Shown: positions 7,297-17,122, counted from the first letter of the stretch. The stretch: 43,990 bases of DNA from Desulfofundulus salinus (GCF_003627965.1 NZ_RBWE01000001.1:1856222-1900211); one strand, 5' to 3'. Notes: generated by a model not told the origin, from the letters alone. Translations and numbers: made by a program.

Positions 7297-7322
7297 AACC
7301 CGGGTCAAGCCCGGGTTTTGTT
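7297..7322 (+). terminator. Terminator after the tRNA fragment
   Basis: AACCCGGG (7297-7304) pairs with CCCGGGTT (7310-7317) across loop TCAAG, followed by TTTGTTTTT. It is probably the original terminator of the tRNA gene. Confidence 0.8.
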
Positions 7323-7342
7323 TTTGACGCTTGACAAACCTG

Positions 7343-8054
<712 letters not shown>

Positions 8055-8068
8055 TAAATTTCCTCAAA

Positions 8069-8091
8069 GCCCCCGGAATTTTACCGGGGGC
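8069..8091 (+). terminator. Terminator-like hairpin after adk
   Basis: GCCCCCGG (8069-8076) pairs perfectly with CCGGGGGC (8084-8091). The following ACATTTAACTT is only weakly T-rich. Confidence 0.7.
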
Positions 8092-8125
8092 ACATTTAAC
8101 TTAATTTTTGTGAAAGGAAATGGTT

Positions 8126-8866
8126 ATGCAGTGTTATGCCGGTCTGGCACACATTTACGATTTTTTATTGGCCGGGGTGGACTTTGAGGGCTGGGCCGAC
8201 TACCTGGAGGAAATTCTACTGCGATTTAACTATCACCCCCGCACGATCCTGGATCTAGCCTGTGGTACGGGGAACACCACCCTGCCCCTGGCCCGCAGGG
8301 GTTACCAGGTCATGGGATTGGATCTCTCCCCGGCCATGGTTGCCATTGCCAGGGAGAAGGCTGCAAAACAAGGGCTGGCGGTAAATTTCTTTACAGCCGA
8401 TATGCGTTCTTTTCAGCTTAAGGAACCGGTAGACTTGATTACCTGCTTTCATGATGGATTAAACTATCTAGCAGACTACAGGGACCTGGAAAGGACCTTT
8501 CAACAGGTGAGAAAAAACCTTACGCCAGGTGGAATGTTCGTTTTTGATTTAAATGCCATTCAGTGGTTGGCTGGCACCACCCCCGAAGTAACCGTAGTGG
8601 ACGAACCGAATTTCACCCTCGTCTGGCAGAGCTGTTACCGGTCTTTCGACTGCAGCTGGGAAATCCACCTCACCGCTTTTATCCGGGAGGGGGAATACTA
8701 CTATAAATTTACCGAACAACACCGGGAGTACGGCTACACGCCGGAGCAGGTACGGCAGGCCTTACAAGCCGCGGGTTTTAAGCATCTCGCTTCCTACGAT
8801 GCCTTTTCCTTTACCCCCATTCATACAGAAAGCCGGCGCCATTTTTATGTGGCCCAAAGGAGTTGA
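8126..8866 (+). CDS. Class I SAM-dependent methyltransferase
   Basis: The protein has about 246 residues. The Rossmann motif I is ILDLACGTGNTTLPLA and motif II is VMGLDLSPAMVAIAREKA, followed by FFTADMRSF and DLITCFHDGLNYL. This set places it in the class I small-molecule methyltransferase family. The substrate cannot be told from sequence. ATG 8126 is at good distance from GAAAGGAAATGG (ATG 8120 is the alternative). The next gene begins 4 nt after its stop, so the two are probably one operon. Confidence 0.85.
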   Translation: MQCYAGLAHIYDFLLAGVDFEGWADYLEEILLRFNYHPRTILDLACGTGNTTLPLARRGYQVMGLDLSPAMVAIAREKAAKQGLAVNFFTADMRSFQLKEPVDLITCFHDGLNYLADYRDLERTFQQVRKNLTPGGMFVFDLNAIQWLAGTTPEVTVVDEPNFTLVWQSCYRSFDCSWEIHLTAFIREGEYYYKFTEQHREYGYTPEQVRQALQAAGFKHLASYDAFSFTPIHTESRRHFYVAQRS

Positions 8867-8870
8867 TTGC

Positions 8871-9701
8871 GTGTCCGCACCAAACATCCCACGGGTGGTT
8901 TTTGCCATCATTGGCGGGTCAAGCACCTTTAGCTTAAATTTCCCTCAAGATCTGGGTGCTCCCGATGTCCAGGTTCTGGCTGAAAACCTGGTTTTCCCCA
9001 CTCCCTACGGTGACAGTCCTCCTTTAAAATTATTTACCCTGGGTGAGAAAAAAGTGTTGACGGTAAAAATGCACGGCTGGCGCCGGGGGATACACCGGGG
9101 TAAGGCCTCCCAACAACTATTCTGGGTGCTGAGGGAAGCAGGAGTAAAGAGAATTTTGGCCGAGGGCGGGGTAGGGTCCATCAACCACCTGCTTAAGCCC
9201 CGGGATATTCTGGTTGCCTCGGATTACCTGGACTTTTCCATGCGCAAAGACGTGGGCCTTGATGGTGAATTCTTGCTCACCATGCGCCAGCCCGTTTGTC
9301 CTGTCCTCCGGAATGCCCTGATTAACGCGGCTGAAAAAAATACCCCGGAAGGGGGGCGGGTCTTTGACCGGGGGATATATGCCGTTACCGACGGACGTCA
9401 TTTTGAAAGCCCGGCCGAGGTAGCCATGCTCGGACGTTTAGGAGCCGATATAGTGGGGCAGAGCATGTGCCCCGAGGTTTATCTGGCCAGGGAAATTGGT
9501 GCCTGCTACGGCAGGGTGGATATAGTGACCAACTACGCCGAGGGTGTGATCAGGGAATGGGAGCACTGGGAACTGGCCGACATTTTTTATCATGAAGCGC
9601 ACCGCATGGGGGACATTCTCCTGGAGGCTATGCGCCAAATCGATGACCGGCAGGAATGTGGTTGTGCAGATTTACGCCATCCCACCCTGCTCAAGGAATA
9701 A
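8871..9701 (+). CDS. Methylthioadenosine phosphorylase family enzyme
   Basis: The protein has 276 residues from GTG 8871, with AAAGGAG 9 nt upstream; the longer frame from 8799 overlaps the methyltransferase. Family motifs are IIGGSSTF (phosphate loop), HGWRRGIHRGKASQQLFWVLREAGVKRI, SDYLDFSMR and IVGQSMCPEVYLAREIGACYGRVDIVTNYAEG. These are those of MTA/nucleoside phosphorylases (MTAP/PNP class), which split 5'-methylthioadenosine or purine nucleosides with phosphate. Pairing with a SAM methyltransferase is consistent with a role in SAM by-product salvage, but this is inference. Exact substrate is uncertain. Confidence 0.75.
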   Translation: MSAPNIPRVVFAIIGGSSTFSLNFPQDLGAPDVQVLAENLVFPTPYGDSPPLKLFTLGEKKVLTVKMHGWRRGIHRGKASQQLFWVLREAGVKRILAEGGVGSINHLLKPRDILVASDYLDFSMRKDVGLDGEFLLTMRQPVCPVLRNALINAAEKNTPEGGRVFDRGIYAVTDGRHFESPAEVAMLGRLGADIVGQSMCPEVYLAREIGACYGRVDIVTNYAEGVIREWEHWELADIFYHEAHRMGDILLEAMRQIDDRQECGCADLRHPTLLKE

Positions 9702-9767
9702 ATTACCAGACAAAATACCCGGGTGCCTTTAATATAGTTTTAGTGTAATCGGGTTACAAGGAGGTGG

Positions 9768-9833
9768 ATGGGCAAGAGGAAAGGATTCCCTGCCACAATT
9801 AATAAATTGTCCAGAAATCTCCAAAAAACATGA
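9768..9833 (+). CDS. Possible 21-residue leader peptide
   Basis: ATG 9768 sits behind a near-perfect ribosome site (AAGGAGGTGG). The frame encodes 21 residues starting MGKRKGFPATINK and stops at 9831-9833, 11 nt before a strong terminator hairpin upstream of livK. This resembles an attenuation leader, but it is not enriched in Leu, Ile or Val. It could instead be a chance ORF. Confidence 0.35.
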   Translation: MGKRKGFPATINKLSRNLQKT

Positions 9834-9844
9834 AAAAAGCTATG

Positions 9845-9876
9845 TGGAGCGCCAATAAAGGCGCTCCAAAATTTTT
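9845..9876 (+). terminator. Terminator or attenuator upstream of livK
   Basis: TGGAGCGCC (9845-9853) pairs perfectly with GGCGCTCCA (9860-9868), followed by AAATTTTTAT. It lies about 180 nt before livK and 143 nt after the phosphorylase gene. It either ends that operon or attenuates the liv operon. The rest of the 9702-10048 interval holds no other clear gene. Confidence 0.8.
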
Positions 9877-10048
9877 ATCCTCCCACAAGGAGAGTTTAAA
9901 AGGATTTTTGAATATTTTGTGGAATTAACTTACCGTTTAGTTAAAAAATATGACTAACCCAGCCAAAACAAAAGGGAGGTGACGGTGCCCGGGAGGAAAC
10001 AAAAGCTTGTTTGGCAGCTCGCAATCTAAAAAGAAGGAGGTACGACCC

Positions 10049-11218
10049 GTGCGTAAGAAATTATGGTCTATCCTTTTAGTTGTGGTGCTCAGTCTGGTCC
10101 TGGCGGTTACGGGCTGTGGCGGCCAGGGTAAAACGGGAACCCAAGGCGCCTCGGGGGAAAAGGTAATCAAGATCGGGTTTATTGCCCCCTTGACCGGCGA
10201 TGTAAAAACCTTTGGTGAATCAGCCCAGAAAGGTTTTGACCTGGCTTTAGAACAGGCCGGATATAAGGCAGGGGATTATAAAATTGAAGTTTTTAAGGCC
10301 GACGACCGCAACGACGCCACAGAAGCCGTCAACGTAGCCACGAAACTGATCACCCAGGATGGCGTCAAGGCCATTGTAGGCTCCCTTACTTCCTTAACTA
10401 CCATCCCCATTTCCAAGTTTGCCAATGATAACAAGGTGGTCTTAATTAGCGGCACGGCCACCAGCCCCAAGGTTACTGTAGATGAGGGTAAGCGCAAAGA
10501 GTATATCTTCCGGGCCTGTTTCATTGACCCCACCCAGGGCACAGTGGCAGCAAAGTTTGCACTGGAAGAACTCAAGCTAAAAACTGCCGCCATCCTCTAT
10601 GACCAGGGTAACGACTATACCATTGGTCTGGCCAACAACTTCAAGGAAGCCTTCACTGCCGGCGGAGGACAGGTACTGGCCATGGAAGCCTATGCCAAGA
10701 ATGATACCGATTTCTCCGCAGTGCTGACTAACATTGCCAAGAAAAACCCGGACATTCTGTACCTGCCCGATTATTACCAGAAGGTCAGCCTGATAGGCAA
10801 ACAGGCCAGGGATAAAGGCATCAAGGCCGTATTTATCGGCGGTGACGGTTGGGACTCCAGCGACCTGGATTACACGACCATGGAGGGCGGTTATTTCACC
10901 AACCACTACTCCGCACAAGACCCCAGGCCGGAGGTACAAAACTGGGTCAAGCAATTTAAGGAGAAGTACAACCAGGAGCCCGACGCCTTTGCTACCCTGA
11001 CCTACGACGCCACCAACCTGCTGCTTAATGCCATTAAGACCGCAAACAGCGATGACCCGGCCAAGATCAAAGAAGCCTTGCAGAACACCAAGGACTTCTC
11101 CATCGTAAGCGGCGAAAAAGTTTCCTTCGACGAGAACGGCAACCCGATTAAGCCGGTAACCATACTCAAAATTGAGGGCGGCAAGCAGAAGTTCGTCACG
11201 GCCATCAAGCCCAATTAA
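10049..11218 (+). CDS. livK: Branched-chain amino acid binding lipoprotein LivK
   Basis: The protein has about 389 residues from GTG 10049, preceded by AAGGAGG. A lipoprotein signal ends in LAVTGC, so the mature protein is lipid-anchored outside the membrane. The type I periplasmic-binding fold follows: IKIGFIAPLTGDVKTFGESAQKGFDLALEQA, then KADDRNDATEAVNVATKLI, then VVLISGTATSP, then EPDAFATLTYDATNLLLNAI. It captures Leu/Ile/Val or related substrates for the permease encoded downstream. A remnant of a close paralogue lies at 4810 in the mobile element. Confidence 0.92.
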   Translation: MRKKLWSILLVVVLSLVLAVTGCGGQGKTGTQGASGEKVIKIGFIAPLTGDVKTFGESAQKGFDLALEQAGYKAGDYKIEVFKADDRNDATEAVNVATKLITQDGVKAIVGSLTSLTTIPISKFANDNKVVLISGTATSPKVTVDEGKRKEYIFRACFIDPTQGTVAAKFALEELKLKTAAILYDQGNDYTIGLANNFKEAFTAGGGQVLAMEAYAKNDTDFSAVLTNIAKKNPDILYLPDYYQKVSLIGKQARDKGIKAVFIGGDGWDSSDLDYTTMEGGYFTNHYSAQDPRPEVQNWVKQFKEKYNQEPDAFATLTYDATNLLLNAIKTANSDDPAKIKEALQNTKDFSIVSGEKVSFDENGNPIKPVTILKIEGGKQKFVTAIKPN

Positions 11219-11232
11219 AACAGCAACAGGAA

Positions 11233-11259
11233 GCGGGGAGGCGGGAAACCCCTCCCCGC
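11233..11259 (+). promoter_or_regulatory. Intercistronic hairpin between livK and livH
   Basis: GCGGGGAGG (11233-11241) pairs with CCTCCCCGC (11251-11259). There is no T-tract. Such hairpins after binding-protein genes usually stabilise the upstream message and lower permease expression; that role is inferred from position. Confidence 0.65.
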
Positions 11260-11293
11260 ATTCAGATTGGTTGACTGCAGGAGGTTTAGTGGA

Positions 11294-12178
11294 GTGGAGC
11301 ATTTCCTGGAACAGGTGTTGAACGGCTTACAACTGGGACTCATGTACGCCCTGATTGCCCTGGGCTACACTATGGTTTACGGAGTAGTGCAGCTGATTAA
11401 CTTCGCCCACGGTGACGTCTTTATGGTGGGGGCTTTTCTCGGCTACTTTGGCTTTGCCGTATGGGGGCTGCCCCTGCCCGTGGCCATACTTACGGCCATG
11501 GTGGCCTGTGCCCTGCTTGGGGTGATCATTGAACGGGTAGCTTACCGTCCCTTGCGTTACGCCCCGAAAATTGCCGCCCTGATTAGCGCCATTGGTGTAT
11601 CTCTCTTTTTAGAATACTTCAGCAGCCTTAAGTTCGTATTTGGCCCCAATTACCGGGTGGTGCCGCGACCTTTTCCTGAAGTGCACTGGAATATTGCCGG
11701 CCTCTCCGTCAGCAATATTCAAGTGATCGTTTTTGTGGTTGTTCTGTTCATGCTTATCCTGCTCCAAATACTAATTTACCATACGAAAACTGGCATGGCC
11801 ATGCGCACGGTAGCCGTGGATCATAACGCCGCCCGGCTGATGGGCGTAAATGTGGATACCACCATATCCATTACCTTTGCCATCGGGTCGGCCTTTGCCG
11901 CCCTGGGAGGCGTTTTATACGCCATTGCCTATCCCCAGATTCACCCCTTCATGGGTATCATGCCCGGTTTAAAGGCCTTTACCGCCGCCGTACTGGGCGG
12001 AATCGGGATTATTCCGGGAGCAGTACTGGGCGCGCTTATTATGGGTCAGGTGGAAACCCTGACTTCCGCGTATATCTCTTCCCAAATGCGAGATGCCATT
12101 GCCTTTGCCATTTTGATTCTGGTTCTCCTATTCCGGCCTACGGGGCTGTTGGGCCGTACGGAAGCAGAAAAAGTATAA
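11294..12178 (+). CDS. livH: ABC permease LivH
   Basis: The protein has about 294 residues from GTG 11294, nine nt after a GGAGG site. It is very hydrophobic, with about 8 membrane spans. Family motifs are LNGLQLGLMYALIALGYTMVYGVVQLINFAHGD at the N-terminus and GIMPGLKAFTAAVLGGIGIIPGAVLGALIMG near the C-terminus. It forms the inner-membrane channel with LivM. Its order in the livKHMGF cluster is canonical. Confidence 0.93.
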   Translation: MEHFLEQVLNGLQLGLMYALIALGYTMVYGVVQLINFAHGDVFMVGAFLGYFGFAVWGLPLPVAILTAMVACALLGVIIERVAYRPLRYAPKIAALISAIGVSLFLEYFSSLKFVFGPNYRVVPRPFPEVHWNIAGLSVSNIQVIVFVVVLFMLILLQILIYHTKTGMAMRTVAVDHNAARLMGVNVDTTISITFAIGSAFAALGGVLYAIAYPQIHPFMGIMPGLKAFTAAVLGGIGIIPGAVLGALIMGQVETLTSAYISSQMRDAIAFAILILVLLFRPTGLLGRTEAEKV

Positions 12179-12191
12179 CGTCATAAAGCAG

Positions 12192-13211
12192 GTGAAGGGG
12201 CAGATGAAATTATCACGCAACACGTTTATCTTTTTTGCAGGGGCAGCGTTCTCCTTTGCCCTGGTCAAGGCCATGCAATTTAGTGGGATGCTTACTCCCT
12301 ACTGGCAACTGGTGCTGGACCAGGCCCTGATTATTGTCATCGGTGCCCTGGGGCTTTCCATCATCTACGGCTTCACCGGGCAGTTTTCTTTGGGCCACGC
12401 AGCTTTTTACGGTCTGGGAGCTTATACAGCCGGAGCCCTGGACAAGGTCTATGGAAACGGCAATATGCTGTTTTTCTTCCTATCCCTCCTGGCCGGAGCC
12501 GCGGTAGCAGGTCTGGTAGCATTGCTGATCGGCCTGCCTATTTTAAGATTGCGTTCCGACTACCTGGGCATCGCCACCCTCGGGTTTGGAATTATTGTTA
12601 GAGTAGGCATGGAAAACGGCAACAAGCTGTTCCCGGTGCTGGGTGGAGCCACGGGGATGAGCGGCACACCCCAGGTAGCCCACTTTGATCTGATCTTTAT
12701 CTTGACACTGATTGTAATTCTGCTGGTGCGTAATTTCATTTTTTCCACTTACGGTCGTGCCTGCACCTCCATCCGGGAAGATGAAATTGCTGCCGATGTA
12801 ATGGGCATTGATACCACCCGTTACAAGGTCATGGCCTTTGTCCTGGGCTGTGCCTTAGCGGGCCTGGCCGGAGGCATTTACGCCCACCGTTATCCCTTTT
12901 TACACCCGGCCAGTTTTGATTTCCTGAAATCCTTTGACTTCCTCCTCATTGTGGTGCTGGGCGGACTGGGGAGTATGACGGGCACTATTGTCACGGCAGT
13001 GGGCTGGGTTTTCTTGCTGGAAGTTTTGCGTGTGGTCCTGGGACAAAACTTTATTGACTGGCGCGGAGTTATTTATGCCCTCATTCTAGTCGTTTCGATT
13101 ATCGTCAGACCCCAGGGTCTTTTCAGCGGCAAGGAATTGCGGTTATTAGTCCCTGATCATCTGAAAATGGTGACCAGAAAGGAGCACACCCATGCCGGTT
13201 CTGGAAATTAG
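12192..13211 (+). CDS. livM: ABC permease LivM
   Basis: The protein has up to 339 residues and about 9-10 membrane spans. The family motifs are LGLSIIYGFTGQFSLGHAAFYGLGAYTAG and GGLGSMTGTIVTAVGWVFLLE, with EDEIAADVMGIDTTRYKVMAF as the cytoplasmic coupling loop. It pairs with LivH. The start is GTG 12192 or ATG 12204; neither has a perfect ribosome site. The 3' end overlaps livG by 20 nt. Confidence 0.93.
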   Translation: MKGQMKLSRNTFIFFAGAAFSFALVKAMQFSGMLTPYWQLVLDQALIIVIGALGLSIIYGFTGQFSLGHAAFYGLGAYTAGALDKVYGNGNMLFFFLSLLAGAAVAGLVALLIGLPILRLRSDYLGIATLGFGIIVRVGMENGNKLFPVLGGATGMSGTPQVAHFDLIFILTLIVILLVRNFIFSTYGRACTSIREDEIAADVMGIDTTRYKVMAFVLGCALAGLAGGIYAHRYPFLHPASFDFLKSFDFLLIVVLGGLGSMTGTIVTAVGWVFLLEVLRVVLGQNFIDWRGVIYALILVVSIIVRPQGLFSGKELRLLVPDHLKMVTRKEHTHAGSGN

Positions 13212-13965
13212 TAATCTGTCCAAAGCCTTTGGCGGCCTCAAAGCAGTGAACAATTTTAACTTAAGACTGGATGAGGGAGAGATTGTCGGCCTCATCGGCC
13301 CCAACGGTGCGGGCAAAACCACAATTTTCAATTTGATCACCGGCCTTTATAAACCAACCGCTGGTACCATACATTTTTGTGGTGAAGATATTACAGGCTT
13401 ACCACCTTTTAAGATTTCCCAGCGGGGCATAGCCAGGACATTTCAAAATATTCGCCTCTTCAAAGGAAACACGGTGCTGGACAATGTGCGGGCAGTGTTT
13501 CATCCCCGCATTAAATATAACTTTTTTGATGCCCTTTTACGAACGCCCCGGTATAACGCTGAAGAAGCAAGGGTTACTCGGGAAGCAATGGAACTGCTGG
13601 AGGCATTAAACCTGGCCCACCGGGCAAATGAAAAGGCAGCCAACCTGGCTTACGGGGATCAACGGCGGCTGGAAATTGCCCGGGCGCTGGCCACGCACCC
13701 CAAGCTACTGCTCCTGGACGAGCCGGCGGCGGGAATGAACCCGGCAGAAGTAAAGCGCATGGTGGAATTAGTCCGCTACATCAAGGAGAGATTCAAACTG
13801 ACGGTATTACTAATTGAACACCAGATGAGTATGGTTATGAACCTGTGCGAGCGGCTTGTGGTCATGGACTTTGGACAAATTATTGCAACAGGTACGCCCC
13901 TGGAAATCCGAAACAACCCGGTGGTTTTGGAGGCCTACCTGGGCAAGGGGGCGACGGTGGCTTGA
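13192..13965 (+). CDS. livG: ABC ATPase LivG
   Basis: The protein has 257 residues. Walker A is GPNGAGKTT, the signature region is AYGDQRRLEIARAL (degenerate LSGGQ, as usual in LivG), and Walker B is LLLLDEPAAGM with the H-loop LIEHQMSMV. It powers branched-chain amino acid import together with LivF. ATG 13192 follows AAAGGAG inside the livM 3' end. Confidence 0.95.
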   Translation: MPVLEISNLSKAFGGLKAVNNFNLRLDEGEIVGLIGPNGAGKTTIFNLITGLYKPTAGTIHFCGEDITGLPPFKISQRGIARTFQNIRLFKGNTVLDNVRAVFHPRIKYNFFDALLRTPRYNAEEARVTREAMELLEALNLAHRANEKAANLAYGDQRRLEIARALATHPKLLLLDEPAAGMNPAEVKRMVELVRYIKERFKLTVLLIEHQMSMVMNLCERLVVMDFGQIIATGTPLEIRNNPVVLEAYLGKGATVA

Positions 13966-14684
13966 TCCTGGAAGTAAAAGACCTGGAAGTTTATTACGGT
14001 TCCATCCGGGCATTACAGGGGATTTCATTTTACGTCGAGAAAGGGGAAATAGTTACCCTTATCGGAGCCAATGGCGCGGGGAAATCCACCACCCTGCGTA
14101 CCATCTCGGGGCTGTTAATTCCCCGCCAGGGAGAAATATATTTCCAGGGCCAAAAAATAAATCGTACCCCGGCCCACCAGATAGTGAGATTGGGCATTTC
14201 CCATGTGCCGGAAGGGCGGCAAATATTCCCCAACCTCACCGTCATGGAAAACCTCTTAATGGGAGCATACACCCGCCGCAACCGGGCCGAGGTACAGGAA
14301 AGCCTGGAAGAAGTACTGAACCGTTTTCCCCGTTTACGGGAACGGGCCAAACAGCTGGCCGGCACCCTGTCCGGCGGGGAGCAACAAATGCTGGCCATGG
14401 GCCGGGGATTAATGAGCAAACCCACTTTGCTTATTCTTGACGAGCCGTCCATGGGCCTGTCACCCCTGCTGGTAGAAGAGATCTTTGAAATTATCAAGAA
14501 TATCAACCAGCAGGGAACTACTGTGCTCCTGGTGGAACAAAATGCCTATATGGCTTTGCAGATAGCTCACCGGGCGTACGTGCTGGAAACAGGCCGCATT
14601 GTCTTAAGCGGTACCTCAGCAGAAGTACAGGCCAACCCGCAAATACGGAGCGCCTATCTGGGCGAAGTAGAGGAGGAGGCTTAA
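13962..14684 (+). CDS. livF: ABC ATPase LivF
   Basis: The protein has 240 residues. TTG 13962 overlaps the livG stop (TTGA), so translation is coupled. Walker A is GANGAGKST, followed by the family-specific SHVPEGRQIFPNLTVMENL, signature TLSGGEQQMLAMGRGL and Walker B LLILDEPSMGLSPLL. Longer frames from 13845 are not supported because they run through livG in another frame. It is the last gene of the liv operon. Confidence 0.93.
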   Translation: MILEVKDLEVYYGSIRALQGISFYVEKGEIVTLIGANGAGKSTTLRTISGLLIPRQGEIYFQGQKINRTPAHQIVRLGISHVPEGRQIFPNLTVMENLLMGAYTRRNRAEVQESLEEVLNRFPRLRERAKQLAGTLSGGEQQMLAMGRGLMSKPTLLILDEPSMGLSPLLVEEIFEIIKNINQQGTTVLLVEQNAYMALQIAHRAYVLETGRIVLSGTSAEVQANPQIRSAYLGEVEEEA

Positions 14685-14724
14685 ATTGCCCCGCAGAGGG
14701 GTGTCATTTTAGGGTTAAATGCTT

Positions 14725-14753
14725 TTGAGATGTGGCCGCTGCTATGTTATACT
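14725..14753 (+). promoter_or_regulatory. trxB promoter
   Basis: A vegetative-type promoter: -35 TTGAGA (14725-14730), 17-nt spacer, -10 TATACT (14748-14753). It lies about 75 nt before the trxB start. Confidence 0.8.
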
Positions 14754-14828
14754 AAAGAGAAACAAATTATGTCAAAGTTATGCCGGGAATAGCTCTTAAT
14801 ACAGCCTTATTTTTCGGGGGTGTGCGTA

Positions 14829-15743
14829 ATGTACGATGTAGCCATTATCGGAGGTGGCCCGGCAGGCTTAACGGCCGGGATTTATGCTGCACGAGCAAAA
14901 CTGAAAAGCGTATTAATTGAACGGGGTATGACCGGTGGCCTGGCAGCCACCACGGAATTTATTGAAAATTATCCGGGTTTTAGCGAAGGCATTGGAGGAC
15001 CGGAACTGATGAGCCGGATGGAAGCCCAGGCCAGGCGCTTTGGCCTGGAAATCCTTAATTCCAATGTTGAGGACCTCAAAAAGGATAACCTTAACTTCAT
15101 AGTGAAAACAGAGGACGCGGAAATCAAGACCCGTACGGTCATCGTGGCCACCGGGGCGCAACCCCAAAGACTAAACGTCAGGGGTGAAGAAACTTTTCAT
15201 GGCCGGGGTGTTTCCTATTGTGCCACCTGTGACGGGGCCTTTTTTAAAGATAAACGCGTGGCGGTAGTGGGCGGTGGAGACGCCGCAGTAGAAGAAGCCA
15301 TGTTTCTGACCAAATTTGCTACCCGGGTGTTTATCATTCACCGGCGGGGTGAATTAAGAGCCACCAAAATCGTGCAAGAGCGAGCCCGGCAAAACCCGCG
15401 CATAGAATTCATCTGGCACAGTGTGGTGGACGAAATCATGGGCAAGGAAACTGTCACCGGTGTACGCATTAAAGACGTGCGCACCGGCCAAACCAGCGAA
15501 TTGCCCGTTGATGGGGTGTTCATTTACATTGGGTACAGCCCCAATTCTTCTATAGTGAAAGAGCTTGTTAAGCTGGATGAATGGGGCTATATCCTCACCG
15601 ACGCAAACATGCAGACCAGCTGTCCCGGCCTTTTTGCCGCGGGCGACGTCCGGCAAAAGTCTCTGCGCCAGGTAGTCACCGCCGTAGCTGACGGCGCCAT
15701 CGCGGCAGTCAGTGCGGAAAAGTATCTGGAACATAACCGCTAA
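14829..15743 (+). CDS. trxB: Thioredoxin reductase (TrxB family)
   Basis: The protein has 304 residues. It has the FAD-binding GGGPAGLTAGIYAARA at the N-terminus, the redox-active CATC in SYCATCDGAFF, the NAD(P)H-binding GGGDAAVEEAMFL, and the C-terminal CPGLFAAGDVRQKSLRQVVTAVADGA. It transfers electrons from NAD(P)H through FAD and a disulfide to thioredoxin. The NADPH-type HRRGELRATK is present. ATG 14829 is favoured over GTG 14820. In this setting some TrxB relatives use ferredoxin or F420, but the motifs look standard. Confidence 0.92.
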   Translation: MYDVAIIGGGPAGLTAGIYAARAKLKSVLIERGMTGGLAATTEFIENYPGFSEGIGGPELMSRMEAQARRFGLEILNSNVEDLKKDNLNFIVKTEDAEIKTRTVIVATGAQPQRLNVRGEETFHGRGVSYCATCDGAFFKDKRVAVVGGGDAAVEEAMFLTKFATRVFIIHRRGELRATKIVQERARQNPRIEFIWHSVVDEIMGKETVTGVRIKDVRTGQTSELPVDGVFIYIGYSPNSSIVKELVKLDEWGYILTDANMQTSCPGLFAAGDVRQKSLRQVVTAVADGAIAAVSAEKYLEHNR

Positions 15744-15759
15744 AAAAACAAAAAAGAAA

Positions 15760-15779
15760 GCTGTATCTATTGATACAGC
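15760..15779 (+). terminator. Hairpin after trxB
   Basis: GCTGTATC (15760-15767) pairs with GATACAGC (15772-15779), loop TATT. There is no T-tract, so it may be a weak terminator. The remainder of 15780-16117 holds no gene I can support; a TATAAT at 16089-16094 could be a -10 box for meaB. Confidence 0.5.
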
Positions 15780-16117
15780 GGAGAAAGGGAGAGGAGATTA
15801 GGTTGTTGTCAGCCTTTGCCCTTATTGTACCCATTACCCCGGGAGCGGAAAAGTTTTGCCGGCCAAACGGTTAGATTTACTTCCTTAGCGGAAGATAATA
15901 GCTCTTACAGTTCAGCGACCCCCTCGTTTCATGGCGGGCTCTATTTTTTTCCTCGCAGTTACCATTCGGCAGTTCATAAAAACCACCTGGCTGATACCTG
16001 TGGCATTCCAGCTGCCCCGGCTGGTAAATATTTTTTATAATTTTCTCTTTTCACATAACAATAGAGCCGTGGGGGTAGATTTTTCAGTTATAATAAAAAA
16101 GGGGGGAGGGGTACGAA

Positions 16118-17122
16118 TTGAAGGATGTGGCAAGCCTTATAGAAAGATTTCGGGCCGGCGACCCCAGAGCACTGGCCCGGGTAATCAGTTACCTGGAAAA
16201 TGAGGAGCCTGTTGTTGAACACATCATGGAACAGATTTATCCCCTAACGGGCCAGGCGTATATTGTGGGTATTACCGGTTCCCCGGGTGCAGGCAAAAGC
16301 TCTCTGGTGGACTGTCTCACCACCCTGTTGCGCCAGAAAGGGAAAACCGTAGGCATTGTTGCAGTGGATCCTACCAGCCCTTTCACCGGAGGAGCACTGC
16401 TGGGAGACCGCATAAGAATGCAAAACCACGCTACTGACCGGGGGGTATTCATACGGAGCATGGGCACCCGGGGAAGCCTGGGGGGGTTGGCTCATACCAC
16501 CGGCGAAGTGATTAAAGCTATGGATGCTTTTGGCTTTTCCTGGATCATTGTCGAAACAGTGGGGGTGGGCCAGGCCGAACTGGATATTATGCACCTGGCC
16601 GATACCACTGTGGTGGTGTTAACCCCAGGGGCCGGGGACGCCATTCAGACCATTAAGGCCGGCATTATGGAAATAGCCGATGTTTTTGCCATCAATAAGT
16701 GCGATTTACCGGGGGCAAACAAAATTGCGGCGGAAGTGGAAATGATGCTGGATATGCAGGGCGACCGTTTAACCTGGCGTCCTCCGGTGGTGAAGACTTC
16801 TACCCTGGATGGACGGGGAGTAGCTGAACTGCTTGCGGCCATTGAAAGCCACCGGCAGTACCTGCTCCAGGATAAAACCCTGGGGGAAAGACGCTTGTTC
16901 CGGGCACGAAACGAAACCCTGGAACTGGCACAATACCTCTGGCAGCGCATTATTACCCAGGAGCTGGATTATATTAATCCCATTCTTGATGCAGTTGCCA
17001 GGAGGGAAAAAGACCCTTACCGGGGAGCACGGGAGATAACCAGATACCTGCTGGAGAAATATCACCAAAAACTGGTATCAGAGATTGAAATAGATACCAA
17101 AGAAGGAAAGGTTGGGGTATAA
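16118..17122 (+). CDS. meaB: MeaB/ArgK-type GTPase chaperone
   Basis: The protein has 334 residues from TTG 16118, after GGGGGGAGGGG. It is a G3E-family P-loop GTPase: Walker A GSPGAGKSS, DPTSPFTGGALLGDRIRM, FIRSMGTRGSLGGL, IVETVGVGQAE and base-recognition NKCD. It protects and reactivates B12-dependent methylmalonyl-CoA mutase or a related mutase. No mutase gene lies in the window. The next gene follows 47 nt later. Confidence 0.92.
   Translation: MKDVASLIERFRAGDPRALARVISYLENEEPVVEHIMEQIYPLTGQAYIVGITGSPGAGKSSLVDCLTTLLRQKGKTVGIVAVDPTSPFTGGALLGDRIRMQNHATDRGVFIRSMGTRGSLGGLAHTTGEVIKAMDAFGFSWIIVETVGVGQAELDIMHLADTTVVVLTPGAGDAIQTIKAGIMEIADVFAINKCDLPGANKIAAEVEMMLDMQGDRLTWRPPVVKTSTLDGRGVAELLAAIESHRQYLLQDKTLGERRLFRARNETLELAQYLWQRIITQELDYINPILDAVARREKDPYRGAREITRYLLEKYHQKLVSEIEIDTKEGKVGV

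Noticed and set aside
9702-10048. A T-box upstream of livK
   Set aside because: No T-box consensus and no specifier-loop arrangement are visible before the terminator.
13856-14440. A 194-residue ORF in the livF region
   Set aside because: It is a shadow frame of livG and livF.
15816-16203. Two small ORFs between trxB and meaB
   Set aside because: They have poor ribosome sites and unlikely composition, and one runs into meaB.
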